Below are positions 42,823 to 51,854 of a DNA stretch of 64,000 nt, piece after piece. A program made the position numbers and the translations under genes. Origin of the DNA: Sporosarcina sp. JAI121 (GTDB taxonomy: Bacteria; Bacillota; Bacilli; Bacillales_A; Planococcaceae); assembly GCF_013408665.1 (NCBI RefSeq), contig NZ_JACCCL010000003.1:1-64000 (forward strand). The letters are read 5' to 3'. The notes under the pieces are model-generated. The model had not been told where the DNA came from. It saw only the letters and a list, made by a program, of their open reading frames with translations, and made no database searches. Within the stretch, counting starts at the first letter, position 1. Each line of letters starts with the position of its first letter.

Positions 42823-43033
42823 TTTCTTCGCGGGAACGGCTTGAGCCAATTGAACAGCGAAGGGTTCGATTTGCCTTGATTTCTGCGTTCTTTGCAGAAA
42901 TTAAGGCATCTTTCCCCTGTACTCTCAACGCTAACGCTTTTGATCGCAAAAGCCGTTCTACGTGACGGCTTTTCCAGCGGGATCTTCAGCTCGCACTGTT
43001 CCCGCTGGAGTCGCCGCCTTCCGTTACATTCAA
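42823..43033 (+). repeat. Type C repeat, enlarged
   Basis: Ends match type C (CTTCGCGGGAACGGCTTGAGCC, TGTTCCCGCTGGAGTCGCCGCCTTCC). The middle is replaced by about 100 bases containing AATTTCTGC-type and AAAAGCCGT...ACGGCTTTT inverted repeats. Confidence 0.55.
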
Positions 43034-43129
43034 CGAAACTCGTTTAAATAAATGAATAATCGATGATAAAGATTCATTAGTATTCGCTTTTTCAATTGAA
43101 ATAAGTAATTATGTTATTGATTCACTTAC

Positions 43130-44990
43130 CAATTATTAAATAGTGAGTATGCATGTATAAGTATTCAATAGAAACTATAATAATTTCCTTGTACGAAGAA
43201 CGACTCCAGCGAAGGAGCGACAAGTGTGAGCCGAAGTAATGAGACTAAGGAAGGATGCAGTTCAATCCCTCCCTAGTGATCTTCTGGCAGGCTCATTACG
43301 GGAGGCCATCACAAAGCGACGAAGCGGTATTGAAAACTACTTTCTAGTTATAATCACAAATAACTCACTTACTATCCATTTATTAAGTGCCGAGTATATA
43401 GACTGAACTAAAGATTTTCCATACTACACGCTACGGCGCTTTGCGGATGCCTCTCGCGATAAGCCGGGCAGAAAACCACTGCCAGTCTTATCGCTTCGGC
43501 TACCGCTGTAAGGCGCCTTCGCTAGATTTCCCTGTAGGAATTATGACTACATGATATAGTCGTAATTCCTATCTATATACTCGGCACTATTAATTTAGGA
43601 TTCAATAGAAACTGTAATAATCGCCTTATACAACGAACGACTTCAGCGAAGGAGCGACAAGTGTGAGCCGAAGTAATGAGACTAAGTAGGGATGCAGTTC
43701 AATCCCTCCCTAGTGATCTTCTGGCAGGCTCATTACGGGAGGCCATCACAAAGCGACGAAGCGGTATTGAAAACTACTTTCTAGTTATAATCACAAATAA
43801 CTCACTTACTATCCATTTATTCAGTGCCGAGTATATAGACTGAACTAAAGATTTCCCATACTACACGCTACCGCTGTAAGGCGCCTTCGCTAGATTTCCC
43901 TGTAATATTTATGACTACATGATATATTCATAATTCCTATCTATATACTCGGCACTATTAATTTAGGATTCAATAGAAACAGTAACAATCAGCTTATACA
44001 ACGAATGAATTTAGCGAAGGAGCGACAAGTGTGAGCCGAAGTAATGAGAATGACAGTGATCTTCTGGCAGGCTCATTACGGGAGGCCATCACCAAGCGAC
44101 GAAGCGGTATTGGAAACTACTTTCTAGTTATAATCACAAATAACTCACTTACTATCCATTTATTAAGTGCCGAGTATATAGACTGAACTAAAAATTTCCC
44201 ATACTACACGCTACGGCGCTTTGCGGATGCCTCTCGCGATAAGCCGGGCAGAAAACCACTGCCAGTCTTATCGCTTCGGCTACCGCTGTAAGGCGCCTTC
44301 GCTAGATTTCCCTGTAGGAATTATGACTACATGATATAGTCATAATTCCTATCTATATACTCGGCACTATTAATTTAGGATTCAATAGAAACTGTAATAA
44401 TCGCCTTATACAACGAACGACTTCAGCGAAGGAGCGACAAGTGTGAGCCGAAGTAATGAGACTAAGGAGGGATGCAGTTCAATCCCTCCCTAGTGATCTT
44501 CTGGCAGGCTCATTACGGGAGGCCATCACAAAGCGACGAAGCGGTATTGAAAACTACTTTCTAGTTATAATCACAAATAACTCACTTACTATCCATTTAT
44601 TAAGTGCCGAGTATATAGACTGAACTAAAGATTTTCCATACTACACGCTACGGCGCTTGCGGATGCCTCTCGCGATAAGCCGGGCAGAAAACCGCTGCCA
44701 GTCTTATCGCTTCGGCTACCGCTGTAAGGCGCCTTCGCTAGATTTCCCTGTAGGAATTATGACTGCATGATATAGTCATAATTCCTATCTAGATACTCTG
44801 CACTATTAATTTAGAATACAATAGAATCAGTAACAATCGCCTTATACAACGAACGACTTCAGCGAAGGAGCGACAAGTGTGAGCCGAAGTAATGAGACTA
44901 AGGAGGGATACGGTTCAATCCCTCCCTAGTGATCTTCTGGCGGGCTCATTACGGGAGGCCATCACCAAGAGCCGAAGCGGTATTGAATGG
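43130..44990. repeat. Tandem array of alternating B and A hairpin elements
   Basis: Five type B elements start at 43208, 43645, 44013, 44425 and 44861, spaced 437, 368, 412 and 436 bases. Between them lie type A cores at about 43426-43523, a collapsed one at 43862-43892, 44204-44304 and 44642-44740. Each A segment is bracketed by AGTGCCGAGTATATAG and CTATATACTCGGCACT (with small changes) and contains a second hairpin AGGAATTATGACT...AGTCATAATTCCT. Four of the five B copies carry an extra loop hairpin (GGAGGGAT / ATCCCTCC type); the copy at 44013 lacks it. Confidence 0.9.
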
Positions 44991-45083
44991 AATCAATGTC
45001 TTAACCTCTATATATTATGTCGGAATTACATGTGTAACCTTTTTGGATTTGAATCATTGAATTAAGTAGTAAATACAGAAATA

Positions 45084-45134
45084 CACATGAAAAAAGCTGT
45101 CACCTTAAAACCGAGGGACAGCTTTCTTCATGTG
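45084..45134 (-). terminator. prsA terminator
   Basis: CACATGAAAAAAGCTGTC pairs with GACAGCTTTCTTCATGTG just past the prsA stop. On the minus strand a T-rich stretch lies inside the 3' arm. Confidence 0.85.
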
Positions 45135-45136
45135 TA

Positions 45137-46018
45137 TTATTTTTTGTCGTCTTTCGCTTCTTTTTCAGCAGGAAGGTATCCTTCAAGTGCACCTTTGAAC
45201 TCATCATCTTTAATTTCGATATTTGAAGCCTTCAGAAGTTTAACAAGTTTTTCTTCGAATTGAGCTTTTTTAAGTTTGTCTGTGACCTCTGCTTTTAGCT
45301 CTTCGTCCGTCTGTTCAAGTTTCGCTTCACGCGTATCAAGCAGTTCAATGACGTGGTAACCGAAGCTTGTCTTAACAGGTTCACTGATTTCACGTTTTTT
45401 CAGTGCGAATGCAGCTTCTTCAAATTCAGGTACCATTTTGCCTGGTCCGAACCATCCTAAATCGCCACCCGTTTCCTGTGCTGCTTCTTCAGTGGAGTAT
45501 TCTTTTGCAAGTTTAGCGAAATCACCGCCGTCTTTCAGCTTAGCAAGAACTTCATCCGCCGTTTTCTTATCTTTCACTAAAATATGGCGTGCATTGATTT
45601 CTTTTTTCATGTTTGCGATACCGGCATTGATATCCTCATCGCTTACTTTTATGGACTCGATCATTTTTTGTTGGATCAATTGGGATTTTACGTTTTTCTC
45701 AAAAAACTTCTCTGTCATTCCTTGTTGCATTAAAAACATGTCGAAGCTTTCACCGTATTGCTCTTTTTGCGCATCAATCGCTTCTTTCAACTCTTTATCG
45801 GAAACTTTATATTCACTTTCAATCGCTTGTTGAAGAACTAGGTTTTCAACAACTTGGACCCCGATTGCATCTTTCATTTCATCATATAGATCCGCTTTTG
45901 TAATTTCGCCATTTTTGGAAGTAGCAATGATTTCCTCATCACCGGCATTTTTATCGCTGCACGCCGAAAGTGCAAGGACAGATGCGGCCATTGAAAGTGC
46001 TAAAATAGTTTTTTTCAT
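45137..46018 (-). CDS. prsA: Foldase lipoprotein PrsA
   Basis: 293 aa. Folds secreted proteins outside the membrane. A lipoprotein signal ends in LSACS (cysteine about residue 20). A parvulin-type peptidyl-prolyl isomerase domain covers about residues 125-220 (NARHILVKDKKTADEVLAKL, GGDLGWFGPGKMVPEFEEAAF, TSFGYHVIELLD). GGGGAGAAATTAAA precedes ATG 46018. Neighbour of hpr/scoC as in B. subtilis, which controls exoprotease genes whose products need PrsA. Confidence 0.96.
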   Translation of the reverse strand: MKKTILALSMAASVLALSACSDKNAGDEEIIATSKNGEITKADLYDEMKDAIGVQVVENLVLQQAIESEYKVSDKELKEAIDAQKEQYGESFDMFLMQQGMTEKFFEKNVKSQLIQQKMIESIKVSDEDINAGIANMKKEINARHILVKDKKTADEVLAKLKDGGDFAKLAKEYSTEEAAQETGGDLGWFGPGKMVPEFEEAAFALKKREISEPVKTSFGYHVIELLDTREAKLEQTDEELKAEVTDKLKKAQFEEKLVKLLKASNIEIKDDEFKGALEGYLPAEKEAKDDKK

Positions 46019-46163
46019 TTTAATTTCTCCCCTAACTTTTATGTGCAACAGTAGTTACTATACCATAAAACGTTCCTAAAACAAAAAAGTTTCCTCCGAA
46101 TAATCTGCCTACAACGGCTCATTCGCTGTGCATAGGATACATAGAGAGAGAGGGGGTGCTCCT

Positions 46164-46256
46164 ATGAGCGGATATAACCAAGGTTCTTCTGGTTTTGCAT
46201 TGATTGTTGTATTGTTCATTCTACTAATCATTGTCGGCGCAGCCTTTGTGTACTAA
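46164..46256 (+). CDS. YjcZ-family sporulation peptide (30 aa)
   Basis: Starts MSGYNQGSSGFALIV and continues with a single hydrophobic helix to GAAFVY. This matches the YjcZ family of small membrane-associated sporulation proteins. AGAGGGGGTG precedes ATG 46164. A terminator follows at 46302. Confidence 0.85.
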   Translation: MSGYNQGSSGFALIVVLFILLIIVGAAFVY

Positions 46257-46301
46257 GCAAAGAAGAGCAAATGACGTTCGGCGTCTAAAGCTTCGATAAT
46301 G

Positions 46302-46341
46302 AAAAAAGTCCATCCCGTAAAAAGGGAATGGACTTTTTTTA
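46302..46341. terminator. Bidirectional terminator
   Basis: AAAAAAGTCCATCCC-GTAAAAA-GGGAATGGACTTTTTTT lies between the convergent yjcZ-like and small membrane genes. Confidence 0.92.
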
Positions 46342-46524
46342 TAGTTGTAACAGGATTTCGACGTAAAATGACACGATTAGAATAGTTACAAGAACGTTTA
46401 CAGTCGTGTATATTTTTGGCTGCTTTTCCTCAGGAATTTCCTTGGACTCGCAAAGCGCATATGTCATTTTGTTAATTTGGAACAGATAAAATAATGAGAA
46501 CAGAATTGTAATAATAAGGATCAA
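46339..46524 (-). CDS. Small membrane protein, 61 aa
   Basis: Two hydrophobic segments (residues about 2-18 and 42-60) separated by a charged stretch (CESKEIPEEKQPK). AAAGGGGAGG lies seven bases before TTG 46524; a longer reading frame with ATG upstream lacks such a site. No family recognised. It follows hpr by 60 bases on the same strand. Confidence 0.65.
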   Translation of the reverse strand: MILIITILFSLFYLFQINKMTYALCESKEIPEEKQPKIYTTVNVLVTILIVSFYVEILLQL

Positions 46525-46584
46525 ATCTATTCCTCCCCTTTGACTTACCAAGGTAATCATAGCAGAAACCCTCATGAAAAGAAA

Positions 46585-47193
46585 TTATTTTTCCTCTGCG
46601 GCAATTAATGCACTTGTCGGATTTTCATATCTTTTCGAATGGCCAACAGCTACCATTTCTCCGGAGGAGTCATCATATGCTTCTTTAATATTGGTAAAAC
46701 CGCGTTCGAATATTTCCATAAAATCTTCCCCGTAAATATTACGGACGACGGACATGACTTCGAGGAATTCCGGAAATTTGCCATATAGGTCTTTGATGGG
46801 AAGTGAACCATCCAAAATACCGTGTTTAGTGTCATAGTAGTTCTCGTTCATTTCAAGCAATAGTTTTTCGCCTTCATCAGTGACTGCCACATATGTATTT
46901 CGACGATCATCATCTTTTTTGTAGAATTGTAAATAACCGCGTTCTTCCAACTTCTTGGAAAAATTGAATGCAGTAGAGACATGCATGACCCCGAATTTAG
47001 CGATATCGGAAATTGTGGCGCCTTGAAGATGGTAAGAAATCCATAAAATGTGATGTTCATTAATATTCAAGTCATAAGGTTTTATCCACTGCTGCCAATC
47101 TTTTTCAACAGCTTTCCAAAGTGCTTTAGACATCTGCGCAACCCGTTGACTAAAAATCATTGCTTCTTTTGGAGAATACTTATGTTCCGCCAT
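46585..47193 (-). CDS. hpr: Transition-state regulator Hpr/ScoC (MarR family)
   Basis: 202 aa, the length of B. subtilis ScoC (203). It represses exoprotease and sporulation genes during growth. The MarR-type winged helix is at about residues 45-115 ([42 protein letters not shown]). The long C-terminal extension (residues 130-202) is typical of ScoC. AAGGAAGTGG precedes ATG 47193; a GTG 12 bases earlier overlaps it. Confidence 0.95.
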   Translation of the reverse strand: MAEHKYSPKEAMIFSQRVAQMSKALWKAVEKDWQQWIKPYDLNINEHHILWISYHLQGATISDIAKFGVMHVSTAFNFSKKLEERGYLQFYKKDDDRRNTYVAVTDEGEKLLLEMNENYYDTKHGILDGSLPIKDLYGKFPEFLEVMSVVRNIYGEDFMEIFERGFTNIKEAYDDSSGEMVAVGHSKRYENPTSALIAAEEK

Positions 47194-47376
47194 GGAAACA
47201 CCCACTTCCTTTTTTTATGTTTCTTTTATTATAGCAGGAAAGCAAAGAAGAGAGAAGTGAGAATTGCAAAAAAACTTTTAATTTGATAATAATAAATGCT
47301 AAATGCTGTATAATTTTGATTATTGGAAGTCAGTGAGAGAGTTTGCCATTATAGACTGGATTATGGATTCCCCCCA

Positions 47377-47448
47377 TACACGCTCTGGCGCTAGGGGATG
47401 CCTCCCGTCCGGCTTATCGCGGGAGATATCCACAAAGCGCTGGAACGT
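47377..47448. repeat. Chimeric type A element with two left-type arms
   Basis: ACACGCTCTGGCGCTAGGGGATGCCTCCCG is joined to GGCTTATCGCGGGAGATATCCACAAAGCGCTGGAACGT. Both halves derive from the left arm, one in each orientation, forming a short palindrome in place of the normal hairpin. Confidence 0.6.
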
Positions 47449-47484
47449 ATTCGAAGGATATTCTTACTTCACCTTATAAATGCG

Positions 47485-47525
47485 TAAAAAAAGCAGTCAT
47501 GACCGCCAAGTGGGGTTCTGACTGC
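47485..47525 (-). terminator. Terminator of yhaH
   Basis: On the minus strand GCAGTCA...TGACTGC with a long loop, followed by seven T. Confidence 0.8.
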
Positions 47526-47559
47526 ATTCTTTATGGTCAAACCGCATGTGGTTCACAAT

Positions 47560-47922
47560 TTATTTTTGGTGCTCTGCGACAGTTCGTTCAAGTTCTTCGA
47601 TGGCTGTCTGGATGGCTGCAATTTCCTTTTCCATACGTTCTCTATTCGGTTCAGTCGATTGTTGCCACTTTTCAACAGAATCTTTAATCCCATCGATTGC
47701 TGAAGGAACAGTTTCTTTCGCCTCTTTTTTCAGATGTGAAATGGATTCTTTTAAATCCGCAACTTTCACTTTGACGTCTTTAAACATATCTTTCATATCG
47801 ATCGAAGCGCTTTTAACAGATGTGCGAAGCTCGCTTCCTGATTGGGGAGTCGAGTATAATACTGTAATTGCTGCCGCTACTGATCCTGTTGCGAGTCCGA
47901 TGAAAAAAGTAGATGCTTTCAT
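47560..47922 (-). CDS. yhaH: YtxH-like protein YhaH
   Basis: 120 aa. One N-terminal membrane segment (TFFIGLATGSVAAAITVLYS) with the YtxH-type GLATG motif, then a long coiled-coil helix. In B. subtilis yhaH lies between hpr and trpP, as here. Function unknown; general-stress relatives exist. AAGGAG lies 11 bases before ATG 47922. The alternative GTG 47934 overlaps that site. Confidence 0.85.
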   Translation of the reverse strand: MKASTFFIGLATGSVAAAITVLYSTPQSGSELRTSVKSASIDMKDMFKDVKVKVADLKESISHLKKEAKETVPSAIDGIKDSVEKWQQSTEPNRERMEKEIAAIQTAIEELERTVAEHQK

Positions 47923-48004
47923 TAAATAATGCACTCCTTCCTAATAATGAATAGTATTCCTTACTATAGTTTAATTAAAACATGGAAGAGAAGTCTGAGC
48001 AATC

Positions 48005-48034
48005 AAAAAAAGCTTTCCTCGTAGAAGGAAAGCA
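48005..48034 (-). terminator. Terminator of trpP
   Basis: On the minus strand GCTTTCCTT-CTACG-AGGAAAGC followed by seven T. Confidence 0.9.
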
Positions 48035-48046
48035 TAGGTGACCGTT

Positions 48047-48571
48047 TTAATTAGATAACGCAGTTTTAAATGAGGAGCGTTTGACTAAGCCTTTTACAAT
48101 CGGATAGATAAGGAAAAATGCAATACCGTTCATCGCAACAGCGGGAAGTACTACTACTAAGAATAATCCCGTAAACGATAAATCTATGCCGAATATGAAA
48201 ATGGCAGTGGCTAAAAAGATACTTCCCGACAATACTGTACCAAGACATGTAATGACAGTAGCCCCTATTAAATTACCTGCAAGTTTCTTGAATGTGATGA
48301 TGACTAAATAGATTACAAATGCAGTGATGAACTTATCAATGACATTCGGAATAAAACCGCCTGGAAGGGATGAAAACATTCCGGACAGGATACCTGTTGT
48401 CGCTCCGAGTAAAAATACACTGCGGACTTCAGGGAACAGCAATATGCCGATGAACATCATCGTCAGCATGAAATCGGGCTTCACTCCGCCGGCAATCGGG
48501 GGAATGACCAAATACAATGCAGCACCTACAGCAATCAATAATGACATCAACACTAGACTTTTCGTTTTCAT
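48047..48571 (-). CDS. trpP: Tryptophan transporter TrpP
   Basis: 174 aa with five or six membrane segments, an S-component-like tryptophan importer. The start LVLMSLLIAVGAALYLVIPP, GVKPDFMLTMMF and the FSSLPGGFIPNVIDKF stretch match B. subtilis TrpP. AGGAG lies inside a row of GAG triplets directly before ATG, so TRAP probably represses its translation when tryptophan is plentiful. Confidence 0.93.
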   Translation of the reverse strand: MKTKSLVLMSLLIAVGAALYLVIPPIAGGVKPDFMLTMMFIGILLFPEVRSVFLLGATTGILSGMFSSLPGGFIPNVIDKFITAFVIYLVIITFKKLAGNLIGATVITCLGTVLSGSIFLATAIFIFGIDLSFTGLFLVVVLPAVAMNGIAFFLIYPIVKGLVKRSSFKTALSN

Positions 48572-48573
48572 TT

Positions 48574-48596
48574 CTCATCTCTCCTCAGCTCATCTG
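48574..48596 (-). promoter_or_regulatory. TRAP-binding site over the trpP ribosome site
   Basis: On the minus strand CAG-AT-GAG-CT-GAG-GA-GAG-AT-GAG: five NAG triplets exactly five bases apart, ending three bases before the ATG and including the AGGAG ribosome site. Additional CAG/GAG upstream and AAG/TAG downstream may extend it. Confidence 0.75.
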
Positions 48597-48684
48597 GTAG
48601 TTTGAGTTTCTCCTGACGTATCCTCATGATCGTCAGCGAAAAACTTATTACAAATATTACACTGAATTCAGAAAGTTTGCAAGC

Positions 48685-49110
48685 TTAATTTTCTAGTTTC
48701 GCTCGGATTTGTGCTGCGATTTCTTGAATTCGCTCTGTACTGGATTCTGATTCCTTCGTTTCAAATGTCGGTCGGAATCCATCTGTTTCATCATAACGGG
48801 GAATGAAATGCAAGTGGAAATGGAATACAGCCTGTCCTGCAGGTGCACCATTGTTTTGCAATAAATTCAATCCAGCAGGTTTGAATTCATCTTTCAGCGC
48901 ATTGGCGATTTTCGGTGCGACGGAAAACAGGTGTGCCGCTTCCTCTTCGGTTAAATCATAGACGTTTTCACGATGTGTTTTCGGAATGAGAAGGACATGC
49001 CCTTTCGTAACAGGCATAATATCCATGAATGCGAATACGTTCTCATCTTCATAGATTTTTACGCTTGGGATAGTACCTTCAATGATTTTACAAAAAATAC
49101 ATTCAGTCAT
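48685..49110 (-). CDS. hit: HIT-family nucleotide hydrolase Hit
   Basis: 141 aa. Histidine-triad protein, a nucleoside phosphoramidase/hydrolase. Zinc cysteines in ECIFCKIIEG and the active-site triad HFHLHFIPR are present. AAAGGAG lies nine bases before ATG 49110. It is divergent from ecsA, as in B. subtilis. Confidence 0.95.
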   Translation of the reverse strand: MTECIFCKIIEGTIPSVKIYEDENVFAFMDIMPVTKGHVLLIPKTHRENVYDLTEEEAAHLFSVAPKIANALKDEFKPAGLNLLQNNGAPAGQAVFHFHLHFIPRYDETDGFRPTFETKESESSTERIQEIAAQIRAKLEN

Positions 49111-49278
49111 ACTCAACACTCCTTTTCATAATTGGGACAAGTGTAGCATATTTTAACATCATTCAGCAGAAACCTCCGGCGGATATCACCAGGCGTGATT
49201 GACTATACCGGATTTATGAAGTAGAAAGCTTTTTGAACCGTTTTTTGCTAAAATGAAATAGAAGAATGGAGGATGGAT

Positions 49279-50028
49279 ATGGAAATTCTCGAATTGAAAG
49301 ATGTCTCAGGCGGCTATACACGCAAGCCCGTCCTGCATGACTTATCGTTTAACATTGGATCTGGAGAACTGGTGGGTCTTATTGGACTGAATGGAGCGGG
49401 TAAAAGTACGACGATAAAACATATCATCGGACTGATGAATCCACACAGCGGGGAAATCCGGGTGAACGGGGGTACATTCAGTGAAGATCCCGAAAAATAT
49501 AGACAGGCATTCACATATATTCCTGAAACCCCGATCCTCTATGAGGAATTGACACTCAAGGAACATCTTGAGCTTACAGCAATGGCGTACGGCCTCGATA
49601 GAGATGTTTTTGAAGTGCGATCGGACGAGTTATTGAGGGAATTCCGGATGGAAAAGCGATTGAACTGGTTCCCTGCCCATTTTTCGAAAGGGATGCGTCA
49701 AAAAGTAATGATCATGTGTGCATTTCTTGTCGACCCTTCCTTATATATTATTGACGAACCATTTGTCGGCCTGGACCCGATCGGCATTAAATCACTTTTG
49801 GAACAGATGACGGAAAGAACAGCAAACGGGGCTTCTATCCTCATGTCGACACACGTGTTGCCGACCGCGGAAAAACATTGCGACAGGATCATTTTGCTGC
49901 ACGAAGGACGGGTGCGGGCAGAAGGGACGATGGATGACTTGAGAAAGGCATTCGGACGTCCCGGTGCATCATTGGATGATTTGTATATCGCGATGACAGA
50001 GGATCATAACGATGAACAATTTGCGTGA
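49279..50028 (+). CDS. ecsA: ABC transporter ATPase EcsA
   Basis: 249 aa. Walker A GLNGAGKST, signature FSKGMRQK and Walker B LYIIDEPFVGLDP. In B. subtilis EcsAB affects secretion, competence and intramembrane proteolysis by RasP. TGGAGG lies six bases before ATG 49279; an ATG six bases earlier overlaps the site. Its end overlaps ecsB by 17 bases. Confidence 0.95.
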   Translation: MEILELKDVSGGYTRKPVLHDLSFNIGSGELVGLIGLNGAGKSTTIKHIIGLMNPHSGEIRVNGGTFSEDPEKYRQAFTYIPETPILYEELTLKEHLELTAMAYGLDRDVFEVRSDELLREFRMEKRLNWFPAHFSKGMRQKVMIMCAFLVDPSLYIIDEPFVGLDPIGIKSLLEQMTERTANGASILMSTHVLPTAEKHCDRIILLHEGRVRAEGTMDDLRKAFGRPGASLDDLYIAMTEDHNDEQFA

Positions 50029-51223
50029 AATATGGGGGTCTCGGTTCGTCCATTATATAACTGAGCTCCAAAAATATTTGAAATATGTATTCACCGGCCA
50101 TTTAGCCATCGTCTTCGTCTTCACGATCGGGGCGGGGGGCTATGCGTACAGTGAGTGGCTGAAGGAAGTGCCAGCGGATTTCCCAGCGGCGCTCTTGACG
50201 GCGATCATACTTGGAGTGGCACTGACTTATTCGCCGCCCGTGACGCTGCTGAAGCCGGCGGACACAGTTTATTTCCTGCCGCTCGAAAATAAACTCGGTA
50301 TGTATATGAAAAAATCGTTACAATGGAGTTTCTTTTCACAACTTCCATTGCCATTCCTTTTATATATTGTAGCTTTGCCATTACTTTCCGCTACGGGGAC
50401 CGGTTCGAAAACAACGTATATCGGCATCGCAATCTTGATGCTGCTTATCAAGCGGGTGTTCATCGAGTCGGAGTATAACTTCAGACATGCCTTGGATGGA
50501 GAAAAAGTTTGGTTGGACAGGACTGTACGTTTTTTACTTGCGGGATTGATTATTTATGTCGATCTTGTTGGAAAAACTATTCTCCTGCCGCTTATAGCAA
50601 TACTTATCGGAATGTATGCTTTTTATTGGTGGAAAAAGCGGAGGATCAAACCGTTTCCATACGATCACTTCATCTCGCTTGAACAGAATCGAATGATGCG
50701 TTTTTATCGTTTTGCTAATTATTTCACGGATGTTCCGCATTTGAAAGGATCCGTCAGCAGAAGAGCGTGGCTAGGATTTGTGACGGGATCGCCGAAATTC
50801 GGGAAAACGGTTCCGCAATCATATCTGATTAAACGGACACTTATCCGGACGGATGATATTTTCTGGCTTTGGGTGAGACTCACCGCTTTATCTGCACTTG
50901 GAGCGATTTTCATTCCATTCCCAATTGTCGTGTTCATTTTCGCGGGAGCGCTAGCTTTTGCGTCCGCAATTCAGCTGATTCATGCTTTACGCGCGGGAGA
51001 TGACTTCCGGATGGACATGTTGTTTCCTGAAAAGGAAGAGGCCCGTCCTGCTGCGATCAAGAAAATCGTACGCACCGTTCAATGGATTCAAGCAGCTGTA
51101 GTCACAATTTCTGCCCTGTATCTGTATGGCATGTCGACAACCCCCCTTCTTGTAGGAGCGGTCATCCTCATTATCTCTGAGGCTACAATCAGATTGACCG
51201 CAGAAAAGATAGAAGAGGAATGA
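50012..51223 (+). CDS. ecsB: ABC transporter permease EcsB
   Basis: 403 aa with about seven to nine membrane segments. The N-terminal RFVHYITELQKYLKYVFTGHLA and VTLLKPADTVYFLPLE stretches are characteristic. ecsB starts within the end of ecsA, so translation is coupled. A strong terminator follows; no ecsC is present. Confidence 0.94.
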   Translation: MNNLREIWGSRFVHYITELQKYLKYVFTGHLAIVFVFTIGAGGYAYSEWLKEVPADFPAALLTAIILGVALTYSPPVTLLKPADTVYFLPLENKLGMYMKKSLQWSFFSQLPLPFLLYIVALPLLSATGTGSKTTYIGIAILMLLIKRVFIESEYNFRHALDGEKVWLDRTVRFLLAGLIIYVDLVGKTILLPLIAILIGMYAFYWWKKRRIKPFPYDHFISLEQNRMMRFYRFANYFTDVPHLKGSVSRRAWLGFVTGSPKFGKTVPQSYLIKRTLIRTDDIFWLWVRLTALSALGAIFIPFPIVVFIFAGALAFASAIQLIHALRAGDDFRMDMLFPEKEEARPAAIKKIVRTVQWIQAAVVTISALYLYGMSTTPLLVGAVILIISEATIRLTAEKIEEE

Positions 51224-51228
51224 CGGGA

Positions 51229-51268
51229 AGCGGTCCCGTTTGCAAACATGTGCAAACGGGACAATTCT
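51229..51268 (+). terminator. Terminator after ecsB
   Basis: GTCCCGTTTGCA-AACATG-TGCAAACGGGAC then AATTCTTTT. Confidence 0.88.
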
Positions 51269-51362
51269 TTTGTCGGAATTAAAAGATGGAATATTCGCAA
51301 AAACCTTGCAACTTATCTCTGAATTTAGATATACTAAATAAAAGGCATCAGGGGTGAGAGGG

Positions 51363-51599
51363 ATGGAGAACAATTATTCATATGCCGAATTTTTAAAAGC
51401 GGTAGGGAAAAACAGTTCATCGCTTCAAGCGGAAAAATTGCTCAACGAAATTTATTTGGATCTTTTCTTGAAACATATACACAGAGAACAGACAAAGAGC
51501 CGGCTCGTAGACTTGATTGATCTTGCGCTTGATCAACGCGATGAAAGCGCCTTCTTCCTGTATTCCGAAAGACTTGTCAAAATCGAAGAGAATGATTGA
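51363..51599 (+). CDS. IDEAL-domain protein
   Basis: 78 aa. The C-terminal segment LVDLIDLALDQRDESAFFLYSERL is an IDEAL domain (I-D-x-A-L-D-x-R-D-E). Some IDEAL proteins bind or replace helices in signalling or competence proteins; the role here is unknown. GGGGTGAGAGGG precedes ATG 51363. Confidence 0.85.
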   Translation: MENNYSYAEFLKAVGKNSSSLQAEKLLNEIYLDLFLKHIHREQTKSRLVDLIDLALDQRDESAFFLYSERLVKIEEND

Positions 51600-51611
51600 A
51601 ATATGGCAGGA

Positions 51612-51646
51612 CGCTACATGTTGAATAGACATGCGGCGTTTTTTTA
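51612..51646 (+). terminator. Terminator after the IDEAL gene
   Basis: CGCTACATGT-TGAATAG-ACATGCGGCG followed by seven T. Confidence 0.8.
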
Positions 51647-51675
51647 CGTATTAAGTTTGAAGAGAAATGTAGTGA

Positions 51676-51689
51676 AAAACGTACGTTCG
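51676..51689 (+). promoter_or_regulatory. LexA (SOS) box-like sequence upstream of uvrB
   Basis: AAAACGTACGTTCG matches the Bacillus LexA palindrome CGAAC-N4-GTTCG except for two bases of the left arm. It lies five bases before TTGCTC (51694-51699) and 18 bases further TGATAA (51718), a possible promoter. uvrBA is SOS-controlled in B. subtilis. Confidence 0.5.
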
Positions 51690-51758
51690 CTTTTTGCTCG
51701 TCAAAAGATGGGTAAAGTGATAACATAGTATATAAATTGAAATAAAGAATTCCTTCAA

Positions 51759-51798
51759 ATCCGCTTCGGCTACCCCTTTGAAGGCGCCTACGCTCAGA
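51759..51798 (+). repeat. Collapsed type A repeat in the uvrB 5' region
   Basis: TCCGCTTCGGCTACCCCTTTGAAGGCGCCTACGCT: only the left tip and the right arm remain, as in the copy at 2784-2820. It lies between the promoter region and the uvrB ribosome site. Confidence 0.7.
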
Positions 51799-51854
51799 GT
51801 ATATAAATAATCATATGTTCAACATATATAGCAATTCATTTAGGAGGGACTACG

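Noticed and set aside
42648..42965. 105-codon frame in the 42-45 kb region
   Set aside because: It runs across a type C repeat with no ribosome site or family signature.
43130..44990. CRISPR array
   Set aside because: The repeat units are about 400 bases long and internally palindromic, without regular short spacers; no cas gene is near.
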